64,000 nt of DNA from Clostridium sp. KNHs214 (GTDB taxonomy: Bacteria > Bacillota > Clostridia > Clostridiales > Clostridiaceae): positions 744,001 to 808,000 of the forward strand of contig NZ_JQMW01000009.1 in NCBI RefSeq assembly GCF_000744935.1, written 5' to 3'. The position numbers and the translations under genes were made by a program. Below are positions 7,641-16,108 of the stretch, piece after piece (positions within the stretch are counted from its first letter, which is position 1; every line of letters begins with the position of its first letter). The notes beneath the pieces are model-generated. The model did not search any database. It was not told where the DNA came from and saw only the letters and a program-made list of their open reading frames with translations.

Positions 7641-8429
7641 ATGAAAAATGAATTAATGGTATTAAACATGACAGAAAAAGGAATGACAATTAAATCTACA
7701 GATTTGGTAGAAATTATTAACAAATTTAGAGAGGTTGAAGGTGGAAAAGCTGAACTAAGACATGATAGTTTTATGACTAAGATTAAAAAAGAATTAGAAA
7801 CATTGAAATTACTTGGATTAGGAGGACAACAAAATTTTTTGGAGTCCTATTATATCAATAAACAAAATAAAAAACAACCATGTTTTGCACTAAATCGTGA
7901 TGGAATGTTACAGATGTTAAATAGCGAGAGTACATATTGTAGATATAAGACAATAGAATATATAAATAAATTAGAACAGGATAATAAACAATTAGAAAAT
8001 GACAAAGAAGAATTACATCAAATAGCTTTATCTTCTAAAGAACAAAAGAAAAGAAAATATGAAGCTGATAAAGTTTTATATGGTTGGAAGTCAATAAGAA
8101 GTTTATTAGAAAATTGTACATATAAAAATATAGAAGATACAGTTAATAATATAATAGATTTTCATGTCAATGTTTTGAAGAAAAATGACAGAGCTTATAG
8201 TTATAAAGATATGAGAAAGACAGAATATAAACAAGCTATAAGAGATAGAGTGTTTAACATATTAGAAGATATATATAATAAAACACTAGACGGAACTTTA
8301 CGTTCAGTTGTGGGAGAATTAAGAGTTAATAATAGACAAAATGTAATAGAAACTAAGAATAGAAGTCATTCACATAAGATTACAGAATTAGAAAATAAAA
8401 TAGAAAAGGTGTGTCCCACCAGAGAGTAG
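7641..8429 (+). CDS. Rha family phage regulatory protein
   Basis: 262 residues. The N-terminal 105 residues carry the Rha-family pattern: RHDSFMTKIKKEL followed by FLESYYINKQNKKQPCFALNRDG and a YKTIEYINKLE helix. A charged coiled-coil linker (residues 108-140) and an unrecognised C-terminal domain follow. Rha proteins are lambdoid-phage regulators that interfere with infection in hosts lacking IHF; their mechanism in Firmicutes is not known. Start is supported by GGAAAGGAAG. Its 3' end overlaps the open frame of the resolvase downstream. Confidence 0.75.
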   Translation: MKNELMVLNMTEKGMTIKSTDLVEIINKFREVEGGKAELRHDSFMTKIKKELETLKLLGLGGQQNFLESYYINKQNKKQPCFALNRDGMLQMLNSESTYCRYKTIEYINKLEQDNKQLENDKEELHQIALSSKEQKKRKYEADKVLYGWKSIRSLLENCTYKNIEDTVNNIIDFHVNVLKKNDRAYSYKDMRKTEYKQAIRDRVFNILEDIYNKTLDGTLRSVVGELRVNNRQNVIETKNRSHSHKITELENKIEKVCPTRE

Positions 8430-8445
8430 TTTTATTACATTAGAT

Positions 8446-8796
8446 GTGCATCCATTTTCAAATAATTACATGTATACATATAATACTGATGGTACATATA
8501 AAACAAACGCTTATAGAAGTTGGATAAGGAATTTCCCAACAGAAGAAGTACCTTCCAGAGAAGATTATGAAATATGGGAAGGAATAGATTTTAATAAACC
8601 TATTGAATTATTTATAACTTATGTGTGTAAAGATGGATTTGATATAAGAAACTTCGATAAAGCTACAATAGACCAAATATTTAACCGATGTTTAGAAGTT
8701 GATGATAATATAGTTGAATCTGTACATAGTGAAAAAGTAGGAAGTTGTAATAATTATGAAGATGGTAAGATTTCATTTTTTATTAGGAATTTATAA
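8446..8796 (+). CDS. RusA-like crossover junction endodeoxyribonuclease
   Basis: About 116 residues from the GTG at 8446. Recognised by the order: N-terminal beta strand, YRSW near residue 25, PIELFITYVCKDG, FDIRNFDKATIDQIFNRCLEVDDNIV and a late lysine strand. RusA acts on Holliday junctions as a dimer with aspartates and a lysine. The frame stays open upstream to 8404, overlapping the rha 3' end, and encodes FITLDVHPFSNN, which fits the family's first strand better than starting at the GTG. No ribosome site precedes the GTG, so the true start or a frameshift from rha needs checking. Confidence 0.65.
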   Translation: MHPFSNNYMYTYNTDGTYKTNAYRSWIRNFPTEEVPSREDYEIWEGIDFNKPIELFITYVCKDGFDIRNFDKATIDQIFNRCLEVDDNIVESVHSEKVGSCNNYEDGKISFFIRNL

Positions 8797-8937
8797 AATA
8801 ATATCTCAATATATATTATACATCAATGGTTAGGAGATGTCAACAAAAAATAAAAAATAATTTATAAAAATAATGGTTTTTTTGAAAATGTAATAATAAT
8901 TAATTGTAAAAATTAAATTAATAGGAGGAGATAAAAT

Positions 8938-9510
8938 ATGAAAATGAAAGTGTGTGGAATTTATGGAGTTGAGGACGTAAAAACTGGAAATATATATGTA
9001 GGACGAACAGGTGATATAGGTAAAAGGTGGAGTAATCATTCATCTTTCTTAAAATCTGGAGTATATAGATATAAAGAATTACAAGAAGCTTATAACAATG
9101 ATTGTAAGAGAATTAAGTATACTATATTAGAAGAATGTAACAAAAGTGAGTTACAAGAAAGAGAAGATTGGTGGATTAAATACATAGAGAAAATTGACGG
9201 TTGGACAGTAATAAACAAACAAAAACACGGTGGAAATCATGGTGGAAGTAAAGTTAAGGATACAAGTAAAATGTGTAAAGCTCAACAAGGGGAAAATAAT
9301 GGACATTGTACTAAGTTATGTGAGAGTGATGTAAAAGAAATAAAAAAATTATTAAAAAAAGGTGTAAGTCAAAAAGAATTAGCTCGACAATATAATGTTA
9401 GTCCTACACATATCAATAATATATATAAAGGTAAACGTTGGGGAAGTGTAAAAATAGAAGAAAAAAGTGCATCTACGCCAATAGACACACTAGAAAAAAT
9501 TTATATGTAA
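8938..9510 (+). CDS. GIY-YIG endonuclease with C-terminal HTH
   Basis: 190 residues. Residues 5-90 have the GIY-YIG layout: GIYGVEDVKTGNIYVGRTGD, then KRWSNH, and the conserved glutamate/asparagine region near EDWWIKYIEK and VINKQ. Residues 92-120 are a basic linker of the NUMOD type (GGNHGGSKVKDTS). Residues 128-170 form an HTH (KGVSQKELARQYNVSPTHINNIYKGKRW). This arrangement is typical of phage homing endonucleases or free-standing mobile nucleases. AGGAGG precedes the ATG. Confidence 0.8.
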   Translation: MKMKVCGIYGVEDVKTGNIYVGRTGDIGKRWSNHSSFLKSGVYRYKELQEAYNNDCKRIKYTILEECNKSELQEREDWWIKYIEKIDGWTVINKQKHGGNHGGSKVKDTSKMCKAQQGENNGHCTKLCESDVKEIKKLLKKGVSQKELARQYNVSPTHINNIYKGKRWGSVKIEEKSASTPIDTLEKIYM

Positions 9511-9582
9511 ATTACATTAATTTAATTATTAAATATTATATCAAAATTACAGAAAAATATACATAGCGGGATAGAAATATTT

Positions 9583-9611
9583 AGAGGTGTTACCGTAAAA
9601 GTAACACCTCT
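9583..9611 (+). terminator. Rho-independent terminator
   Basis: AGAGGTGTTAC (9583-9593) pairs perfectly with GTAACACCTCT (9601-9611) over a 7-nt loop. It separates the GIY-YIG gene from the small-gene operon that follows. Confidence 0.6.
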
Positions 9612-9633
9612 TATTAAAACTGGAGGTGAAAAG

Positions 9634-9906
9634 GTGTTTGATAGAGAAAATTACATATATACAACAAGTTTAAATAAAGCAGCTTATGTTGGATTTGTAA
9701 ATAATATATACATAGAGCAAAAGAGAATAGAAGGAATTATATATTTTCTAATACCAAAAACTAAAGAAAATATAGAAGAAGCAAATAAATATTATGATTC
9801 AGTTCATGAAAAAAAAGAACTATGTGTAGATATAATTGGATATAACAGATATATAAAAATGTTAAAGGATGATAATAGAAAATTAAGATTAGAAGAACAA
9901 CAATAA
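9634..9906 (+). CDS. DUF5659-like small protein, paralog 4
   Basis: 90 residues from a GTG preceded by GGAGGTG. YTTSLNKAAYVGFVNNIYIEQKRIEGIIYFLIPKT repeats the helix - beta hairpin - helix layout of the three small proteins near the left end, with a longer C-terminal charged helix. More divergent than the others; membership inferred from pattern. Confidence 0.5.
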   Translation: MFDRENYIYTTSLNKAAYVGFVNNIYIEQKRIEGIIYFLIPKTKENIEEANKYYDSVHEKKELCVDIIGYNRYIKMLKDDNRKLRLEEQQ

Positions 9907-9932
9907 AATAAAATGAAAGGTGGTAATTATAA

Positions 9933-10166
9933 ATGGAGAATATATTAGAAAGATGTAATGAAATTGATAGGAGTTTAGATAAAATAGAAAGACAAATACA
10001 TAGAGGAATAAAACAATATGAATATGAAGAGAAAATGGAAGATTTTAGAAAAATAGAAAAGTTACTTCAAGAAAAGTTAGATGATATGCACGAGATTTGG
10101 AGATTAAAGGATGAGATTAGCAGATTACAAAATATACTAATAGACAATAATATTAAGTTTAGATAG
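9933..10166 (+). CDS. Hypothetical coiled-coil protein, 77 residues
   Basis: Entirely helical and charged, with a heptad-like run (IDRSLDKIERQIHRG… and …EKLLQEKLDDMHEIWRLKDEI). Not recognised. AAAGGTGG ribosome site. Lies in a run of closely spaced small genes. Confidence 0.5.
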   Translation: MENILERCNEIDRSLDKIERQIHRGIKQYEYEEKMEDFRKIEKLLQEKLDDMHEIWRLKDEISRLQNILIDNNIKFR

Positions 10167-10179
10167 AAAGGTGATGTTT

Positions 10180-10293
10180 GTGAATGATAAGGATATAAAC
10201 TATAAATATGAAGATTTAAAATTTGAATTAAATTGTTATAAAATATTATGTTATTCTATGTTAATAATGTTAATAACATTAAATATTATTTAA
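10180..10293 (+). CDS. Very small membrane protein, 37 residues
   Basis: A GTG at 10180 lies 7 bases after GAAAGGTG and opens a 37-codon frame with a hydrophilic N-terminus and a C-terminal hydrophobic stretch (ILCYSMLIMLITLNII) of about 16 residues, enough for one membrane span. An ATG two codons upstream is too close to the ribosome site. Not recognised. Confidence 0.45.
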   Translation: MNDKDINYKYEDLKFELNCYKILCYSMLIMLITLNII

Positions 10294-10321
10294 ATAACAA
10301 TTAAGAAGGATGGTAAATGAT

Positions 10322-10726
10322 ATGAAAGATAATAAAATGAAAGTATTTTTAGGTGGAACATGTAATGAAAGTTTATGGAGAAATGACTTAATTAAATTAT
10401 TAAAAATAGATTATTTTAATCCAGTAGTTGAAGATTGGACAGAGGAATGTATGGCTGAAGAACGAAAGCAAAGGAAGGAATGTGACTATTGTTTATATAC
10501 TATAACTCCTAAAATGATGGGAGTTTATAGTATTGCAGAGGTGGTGGACGATAGTAACAAAAGACCAAACAAAACTATATTTTGCTTACTTGAAACAGAT
10601 GATAATGATATATTTACAAAGAGTCAGGTTTATTCTTTAAATCAAGTTGGAAAAATGGTAGAGAGAAATGGTGGAAAGTATTTTAATTCACTGAAAGAAG
10701 TGGCAAACTATTTAAATAACAATTAA
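10322..10726 (+). CDS. Nucleoside 2-deoxyribosyltransferase-like protein
   Basis: 134 residues. KVFLGGTCNESLWRNDLI, then YFNPVVEDWTEEC, a YCLYTITPKMMGVYSIAEVVDDS core and a FCLLE strand follow the Nuc_deoxyrib_tr2 / DUF4406 fold, in which the GG strand and the Y-x-I-x-E region bind nucleotide. Known members cleave deoxynucleosides or nucleotides, often as phage accessory enzymes. An earlier in-frame ATG at 10310 overlaps the AGAAGGA site, so 10322 is preferred. Substrate unknown. Confidence 0.65.
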   Translation: MKDNKMKVFLGGTCNESLWRNDLIKLLKIDYFNPVVEDWTEECMAEERKQRKECDYCLYTITPKMMGVYSIAEVVDDSNKRPNKTIFCLLETDDNDIFTKSQVYSLNQVGKMVERNGGKYFNSLKEVANYLNNN

Positions 10727-10858
10727 TAAAATTATTAAAATTATTAAATTTAGAGAATAGAAGGATTTGTATGGTTTATATAGAATATTACAGTATTACA
10801 ATGTATTTGTTTGGATATGTTGTAAAATATTCTATTTGGAGAGAGGTGTAGAATATAA

Positions 10859-11059
10859 ATGCCTTCATTTAACAATTTGGATGATTTAATGAGATATGTA
10901 AGAAATAATAAAAAAGAAGTTATAGGTGAATATATCGAAGGGGAAGTAATAGAGCGTGAATGTCCTCATTGCAAGGAAAAAACACAAATTGAAATACTTG
11001 AAGATGGAAATGGTAAATGTAAGAAATGTAATAATAAAATTGATATTACGTGGAATTAA
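10859..11059 (+). CDS. Zinc-ribbon small protein
   Basis: 66 residues. CPHC (residues 36-39) and CKKC (about 55-58) form a zinc ribbon in the C-terminal half; the N-terminal half is a helix with LDDLMRYVRNN. Not assigned to a family. GAGAGGTG ribosome site. Confidence 0.5.
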   Translation: MPSFNNLDDLMRYVRNNKKEVIGEYIEGEVIERECPHCKEKTQIEILEDGNGKCKKCNNKIDITWN

Positions 11060-11088
11060 AAGAATAAAATTATAATGGAGATGACAAT

Positions 11089-11328
11089 ATGAATTTTTAT
11101 AATTTAGATATTGATTACGAAAAGTTTTTAAAAAATTTTAAGGGTGTAGATATTAATAAATCAAGCGAAGTAGATATTCTTAAAGCTATTGCTTATGAAA
11201 AAAATAATAACGTAGATGAAGAATTGTGGAAAGATTTTAATGAATTAATAAAAAATAATAAAGAGGAAATTATTAAAATGCTTAGAATAGAAGCTGCTAT
11301 GAAAATATCAAAAGAACATTTTAAATAG
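11089..11328 (+). CDS. Hypothetical phage protein, 79 residues
   Basis: Not recognised. Acidic, helical, no motif visible. Weak ribosome site (ATGGAGATG). Followed by two terminators in tandem, so it ends the small-gene transcription unit. Confidence 0.45.
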   Translation: MNFYNLDIDYEKFLKNFKGVDINKSSEVDILKAIAYEKNNNVDEELWKDFNELIKNNKEEIIKMLRIEAAMKISKEHFK

Positions 11329-11336
11329 TAATTATT

Positions 11337-11362
11337 AGAGTATCTGAAAAGGTACTCTTTTT
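11337..11362 (+). terminator. Terminator 1 of a tandem pair
   Basis: AGAGTATC (11337-11344) pairs with GGTACTCT (11351-11358), followed by a T-rich run. Confidence 0.6.
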
Positions 11363-11387
11363 ATTTTGTGTAAATATAAGTATTAAT

Positions 11388-11430
11388 GAGTAAGGATTTG
11401 TGATGAACAATCACCACCTTGCTCTTTTTT
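11388..11430 (+). terminator. Terminator 2 of a tandem pair
   Basis: GAGTAAGG (11388-11395) pairs with CCTTGCTC (11417-11424), with an inner GTGAT/ATCAC stem and six T residues after it. It insulates the early region from the packaging region. Confidence 0.7.
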
Positions 11431-11463
11431 AATGTAAAAAATTAATTGAGAGTGAGGGATTTT

Positions 11464-11925
11464 ATGGGGAAAATAACTATAGATTTAAAAGATAATATCT
11501 TTAATAATTCAAATGATTTTCCAAAAGAAAAAGATTTACAAAATTATTTAGATATTAACATGAAAAGTTTTGTTAGTGATATTTTGAATTTAGACTACAA
11601 AAATCATGAACGTGAAAGTTTTATTATTAATAAAAGGTTTGGAGGTAATAAACCTAGAATTGATTTTTTAATTAATTTAAAAAATAATGAATGTGTATTA
11701 ATAGAATGTAAAAATCCTAAAAATAAACATAGAGAAATTATATCAGCATTAGGACAAATTTTAGATTATATATTATTAGCAGAAAAAGCAGGTAAAAAAA
11801 TCAAAGATACATATTTAGTAACAAGTAAAATTAATCAAACTGCGTTAGATATAATTGATAGATTTAAATTACCTATAAAAGTATGCTTAATAAATAAAGA
11901 AAATTTGATGATATGTAACAATTAA
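11464..11925 (+). CDS. PD-(D/E)XK-like nuclease domain protein
   Basis: 153 residues. RIDFLINLKNNECVLIECKNP contains the D…E-x-K core of the PD-(D/E)XK nuclease fold (Asp of RIDF, then ECK), preceded by a helix and an FIINKRFGG strand and followed by SALGQILDYILLA, as in restriction-endonuclease-like proteins that guard or process DNA. An in-frame TTG lies at 11446, but GAGGGA is spaced for the ATG at 11464. It sits just before terS, a common place for phage HNH or accessory nucleases. The exact role is inferred. Confidence 0.6.
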   Translation: MGKITIDLKDNIFNNSNDFPKEKDLQNYLDINMKSFVSDILNLDYKNHERESFIINKRFGGNKPRIDFLINLKNNECVLIECKNPKNKHREIISALGQILDYILLAEKAGKKIKDTYLVTSKINQTALDIIDRFKLPIKVCLINKENLMICNN

Positions 11926-11947
11926 ATATGAAAGTGAGGTGAATAAA

Positions 11948-12400
11948 ATGGCAAGCAAAATTGTAAAAGATAATATAAAAAGCAAATTAAACGATAAGCA
12001 GAAATTATTTTGTGTAGAGTATTTAAAAGATTTGAATATTACACAAGCTTATAAAAGAGTTTACAATTGTGCTGAAGAAGAAGCAAGTGCATCTGGTAGT
12101 AGACTGTTAGGAAATGTTAATATCAAGAAGTACATAAACGATTTATTAGAAGAATATAAGGATAACTGTGATATTACTATAGGTGAAATAGTAGATAATA
12201 TAAAAAAAATAGCATTAGACGATGAAGCACGACATTCTGATAAATTAAAAGCACTGGAATTATTAGCACGATATAAACAAATGTTTATAGAAAAGAAAGA
12301 ATTAACTATAAATGATAATAGTAATAAGTTATCTGAGGAAGATATAAACAAACAATTAGAAGAATTAGGTGTTAATGTAGAAGATAATAACACTAAATAA
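11948..12400 (+). CDS. terS: Terminase small subunit
   Basis: 150 residues. The N-terminal KLNDKQKLFCVEYLKDLNIT and AYKRVY, then ASASGSRLLGNVNIKKYI, is the Terminase_2 family HTH, which binds the packaging site; the rest is the helical oligomerisation region. An upstream GTG at 11939 overlaps the AGGTG site, so ATG 11948 is chosen. In phages it feeds DNA to TerL, here separated from it by a recombinase gene. Confidence 0.8.
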   Translation: MASKIVKDNIKSKLNDKQKLFCVEYLKDLNITQAYKRVYNCAEEEASASGSRLLGNVNIKKYINDLLEEYKDNCDITIGEIVDNIKKIALDDEARHSDKLKALELLARYKQMFIEKKELTINDNSNKLSEEDINKQLEELGVNVEDNNTK

Positions 12401-12415
12401 AAGAAAGATTTTAAT

Positions 12416-12489
12416 GTGAATAATACCCTTTTATACTTGAATTTTATATATTCATGGTTTATACTATAAATATAAGTGAATAATACCCT
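12416..12489. repeat. 14-bp direct repeat pair upstream of the recombinase
   Basis: GTGAATAATACCCT occurs at 12416-12429 and again at 12476-12489, exactly 60 bp apart. Each is followed by a partly inverted TTTTATACT/AGTATAAAA pattern; an inverted AGGGTA follows at about 12504. These could be binding sites for the recombinase encoded immediately downstream or promoter operators. Confidence 0.45.
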
Positions 12490-12534
12490 GTAATATGTAT
12501 TTTAGGGTAAAAAGTATAAAAGAGGTGTTAGTTT

Positions 12535-13107
12535 ATGAGTAAAAGAAAAATACCAGAATTTTTAACAGAAGAAGAACAACAACAACTAATTAATATATTT
12601 AATGTAAGATACTTTAATAGTTATAGAAATAAAGTAATGATACAGTTATTTTTAAATACTGGATTGAGATTATCTGAAATGATTAATCTGAAATGGAAAC
12701 ACATTAATTTAGCTACAGGACAGTTAAAGGTGGTACAAGGTAAAGGTAATAAAGATAGAATAGTATGGATAGGAGAAGATATACTTGAAATACTAAGAGA
12801 ATACAGGATTAAACAGAACGATAAGCTAGGTGTATGTGAATATGTATTTGTAACTAATACCAAGAAACAATTAGATGATAGAGGTATTAGAAGAATGATA
12901 GATACATATGCAACTAAAGCTGGTATAACTAAACATATAAGCCCACACACATTAAGGCACACATATGCAACGGATTTATTAAGAGATACAAAGAATATAA
13001 GACTAGTACAGAAAGCTTTAGGACATAGCGATTTAAGTACAACAATGATATACACACATATAGTTGATGATGAATATGAGGATGCATTAAAGAATTTTAG
13101 AAGGTAG
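12535..13107 (+). CDS. Short tyrosine recombinase (catalytic domain only)
   Basis: 190 residues. All catalytic landmarks are present: Arg in NTGLRLSEM, Lys in GKGNKDR, His/Arg in HTLRHTYATDLL, His in LGHSDLST and Tyr in MIYTHI. The usual N-terminal core-binding (SAM-like) domain is reduced to about 25 residues. Its place between terS and terL is unusual for an integrase. It may act on a phage-internal site, or be a late regulator that keeps only DNA binding. AGAGGTG precedes the ATG. A terminator overlaps its stop. Confidence 0.8.
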   Translation: MSKRKIPEFLTEEEQQQLINIFNVRYFNSYRNKVMIQLFLNTGLRLSEMINLKWKHINLATGQLKVVQGKGNKDRIVWIGEDILEILREYRIKQNDKLGVCEYVFVTNTKKQLDDRGIRRMIDTYATKAGITKHISPHTLRHTYATDLLRDTKNIRLVQKALGHSDLSTTMIYTHIVDDEYEDALKNFRR

Positions 13108-13132
13108 ATAAATAAGTCTATCTTCTTTTTTT
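13100..13132 (+). terminator. Terminator overlapping the recombinase stop codon
   Basis: GAAGGTAGA (13100-13108) pairs with TCTATCTTC (13117-13125), followed by seven T residues. Confidence 0.7.
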
Positions 13133-13237
13133 ATGTGTAGATATGGGGGTACATTCAATATGGGGAGAATTACCCTATATAAAAGCTAACAAAAAAATTT
13201 TCAAATTTTCAAAAGTATTCAAGGGAGGTGGTATGGA

Positions 13238-14713
13238 TTGGATGAGTTAGCACGAAAACGTAAAATATTAGAATTATTGAAGCAAAAAGCTATATTAGAA
13301 TCTAGAGAATCATTTTGGACATTCTGTAAAACCATTGCACCAGATTTCTATAAAGAAGACCGTACATATTTAAAAAATCTATGTAACACTTTACAAAAAA
13401 TTTACGAAGGTAAATTAATTAATACTAAAACCAACAAACCATACCGTAATTTAGCTTTAAGTTTACCTCCACGACATGGTAAATCACGTACAATAGGCTT
13501 ATTTACGGCTTGGTGTCTAGGAATAAATAAATCCAATTCCATAATGACCGCTTCATACAACGAATCTATCGGTACTATATTTTCTAGGAATTGTAGAGAT
13601 TTAATTTCTGAAACTAAAAGTAGCAACAAAATAATTTATTCTAATATATTCCCAGACACAGTTATTAAAAAGGGTAATAGTGCCGTCAATGATTGGACTA
13701 TAGAGGGAGGATATAATTCATATTATGGTGGAGGTTTTGGTTCAAGTTTTACTGGTAGAGGTTGTAATTTATTAATTATAGATGACCCCATCAAAAATGC
13801 TGAAGAAGCTTTAAACGATAATGTTTTAGAAAGTATATATACACAATATACAGATACTTTAATGAGTAGAGTTGAGGGTGATGGAATAACAATAATAATA
13901 CAAACTAGGTGGAATAAGAAAGACTTAATAGGAAGAGTTTTAAGTAATGATAAAGATAATTGGTATGAAGTAAATCTAAAAGCATGTGACGAAACACGTA
14001 AGCAAGATAAAATGTTATGTTCTTCAATATTGAATTATGAAAAATACTTGATGCTTAAAAAGTCCATGTCAGATTTAATATTTATGGCGAATTATAACCA
14101 AATTTGCATAGACATGAAGGGTGCATTGTATCAAAACTTAAATAAATATGAAAATATACCTAAAGATGATAAGGGTAATAGCTTATTCGAATCTATAGTT
14201 TGCTTTGTAGATACTGCCGATACAGGAAAAGACTATCTTTGTGCTATCGTGGCAGGTATTTATAATCATCAACTTTACATTTTAGATGTTGTTTATACGC
14301 AAGAAAGAATGGAAATTACTGAAGGTTTAGTAACAGATTTACTATATGAAAATAAAGTTAATGTATGTATAGTTGAAGCTAATAATGGAGGTAAAGGTTT
14401 TGCACGTAGATTACAAGATTTACTTATAGAAAAATATAATACAAACCATACAGTTATTAAATGGAAACAACAAACTAAAAATAAACAAACTAGAATACTA
14501 ATGGCTTCTAGTTGGATAGAGGAAAATGTATTATTTCCTAAAAACGTAAAAGAAAGATTTGAGGAATTTTGGGAACATATAATTACATTTTCTAAGGACG
14601 GAAAAAATAAACATGATGATGCTGAAGACTGTTTAACTGCTTTGTGTGAAAATTTTGGAGATGGCTGCAAACCAATAAATAAAGCAACAAGTATTAAAAT
14701 ACCAGGGATTTAG
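13238..14713 (+). CDS. terL: Terminase large subunit
   Basis: 491 residues. ATPase motifs: Walker A-like LSLPPRHGKSR and Walker B LLIIDDP, followed by a coupling TRWNKKDLIGR. C-terminal RNase H-like nuclease: first Asp in FVDTADTGKD and later Asp in KHDDAEDCL. It pumps and cuts DNA during packaging. The start is a TTG 7 bases after GGGAGGTGG; the only nearby ATG (13233) stops after five codons. Opens the head operon. Confidence 0.9.
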   Translation: MDELARKRKILELLKQKAILESRESFWTFCKTIAPDFYKEDRTYLKNLCNTLQKIYEGKLINTKTNKPYRNLALSLPPRHGKSRTIGLFTAWCLGINKSNSIMTASYNESIGTIFSRNCRDLISETKSSNKIIYSNIFPDTVIKKGNSAVNDWTIEGGYNSYYGGGFGSSFTGRGCNLLIIDDPIKNAEEALNDNVLESIYTQYTDTLMSRVEGDGITIIIQTRWNKKDLIGRVLSNDKDNWYEVNLKACDETRKQDKMLCSSILNYEKYLMLKKSMSDLIFMANYNQICIDMKGALYQNLNKYENIPKDDKGNSLFESIVCFVDTADTGKDYLCAIVAGIYNHQLYILDVVYTQERMEITEGLVTDLLYENKVNVCIVEANNGGKGFARRLQDLLIEKYNTNHTVIKWKQQTKNKQTRILMASSWIEENVLFPKNVKERFEEFWEHIITFSKDGKNKHDDAEDCLTALCENFGDGCKPINKATSIKIPGI

Positions 14714-14728
14714 GAAGGGAGTGAAAGA

Positions 14729-16108
14729 ATGATAGATAATATAAAAATAACTATGGATATTAAAGATAATGATATTACTACAGAATTAATAAATAAATTA
14801 TTAAAAATACATGATCCTATAGTTAATGATAGATTTAAAAAATTAGATGATTGCTACAGGGGAAAACATGAAATTTTAAAAAGAACAATAGATGATGCGG
14901 ACAAACCCAATAATAAACCTGTATCAAATTTTTGTTCTTACATAACAGATACATTAACAGGATTCTTTGTCGGTAAACCAATATCTTATACTTCTAATAA
15001 TAAAGAATATCTTACTATATTAGAAGAAATATTTAAGGATAACGATGAGCAAACAGAAAACCATGATTTGGCACACAAGTCTAGTATAAAAGGACAAAGT
15101 TTTGAATTAGTATACTTGGATGAAGAAGGTAAAATATGTTTTGATTGCTTAGACACAGATAGTGTAATTATGATTTACGATACAACTATTAAAAATATAC
15201 CTTGTGCCGCTATGAGATATTATAAAATACATAATTATATAGATGATAAAGATATTATAAAAATTGATATATATACTAAAACAAATATATATCATTACAC
15301 AAAAAATGAAGATACTATAACATTTGATTGTGGAGAAGAACACTATTTCAAAGAAGTACCTATCGTAGAGTTTCCTAATAATCGTTATCGTCGAGGGGAT
15401 TTTGAAAATATAATAACATTGAATGATATGTATAATAAAAACTTCGCAGATATAAGCAATGATATAGAATATTTTTCTAATGCTTATTTGATTTTGGAGA
15501 ATATGAGTGGTACTACTGAGGATGATATAAAAATTATGAATAACAATAGAACTATTTTAACCTCTGAGAATGGAAAAGCTTATTTTCTTACTAAACAATT
15601 AAATGACCAAGTAGTTAATAATCATAGGAATAACTTGGCTGAAGATATACACAAGATGTCATATGTGCCAGACTTGTCAAAGGAAATTAATTCTAATGTA
15701 TCTGGTAGTGCATTAAAAACTAAAATGTTTACTGCATCAGACATAATAATTAATAAGGAAAGAAAATTTTATAAGGGAATACAAACTAGGATTAGATTGA
15801 TAACTAATATACTAAATCTTAAAGGTTATAATTTTAATTACAAAGATATAGGTATTCATTTCCACAAAAATCTACCTACAGGACTTTATGAAACCGCTGA
15901 CGATATTGTTAAAATGAGTACAAATGTAAGTAAGAAAACATTATTAACAGAGATAGGAATTGAAGATGTGGACAAAGAATTAGAACAAATTAAATCTGAA
16001 CAAAATGAAACATTTAATTTAGATATGATATCAGATACAGAAACAGAAGATAAGATTAATACTAATGGCTATACAGAACATAATCATGTAGGTGATACAG
16101 ATGAATAA
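14729..16108 (+). CDS. Portal protein (SPP1 gp6 family)
   Basis: 459 residues. CYRGKHEILKR…NKPVSNFCSYITDTLTGFFVGKPISY is the characteristic N-terminal block of SPP1-type portals; the crown and acidic C-terminus (DTETEDKIN…) follow. Forms the dodecameric entry channel of the capsid. AGGGAGTG ribosome site, 15 bases after terL. Overlaps the next gene by 8 bases, indicating coupled translation. Confidence 0.9.
   Translation: MIDNIKITMDIKDNDITTELINKLLKIHDPIVNDRFKKLDDCYRGKHEILKRTIDDADKPNNKPVSNFCSYITDTLTGFFVGKPISYTSNNKEYLTILEEIFKDNDEQTENHDLAHKSSIKGQSFELVYLDEEGKICFDCLDTDSVIMIYDTTIKNIPCAAMRYYKIHNYIDDKDIIKIDIYTKTNIYHYTKNEDTITFDCGEEHYFKEVPIVEFPNNRYRRGDFENIITLNDMYNKNFADISNDIEYFSNAYLILENMSGTTEDDIKIMNNNRTILTSENGKAYFLTKQLNDQVVNNHRNNLAEDIHKMSYVPDLSKEINSNVSGSALKTKMFTASDIIINKERKFYKGIQTRIRLITNILNLKGYNFNYKDIGIHFHKNLPTGLYETADDIVKMSTNVSKKTLLTEIGIEDVDKELEQIKSEQNETFNLDMISDTETEDKINTNGYTEHNHVGDTDE

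Noticed and set aside
12061..12393. Minus-strand ORF inside terS
   Set aside because: Shadow of the terminase small subunit gene; no ribosome site.
14293..14670. Minus-strand ORF of 125 codons inside terL
   Set aside because: Shadow of a clear terminase frame; serine/leucine-rich composition typical of antisense frames in AT-rich genes.
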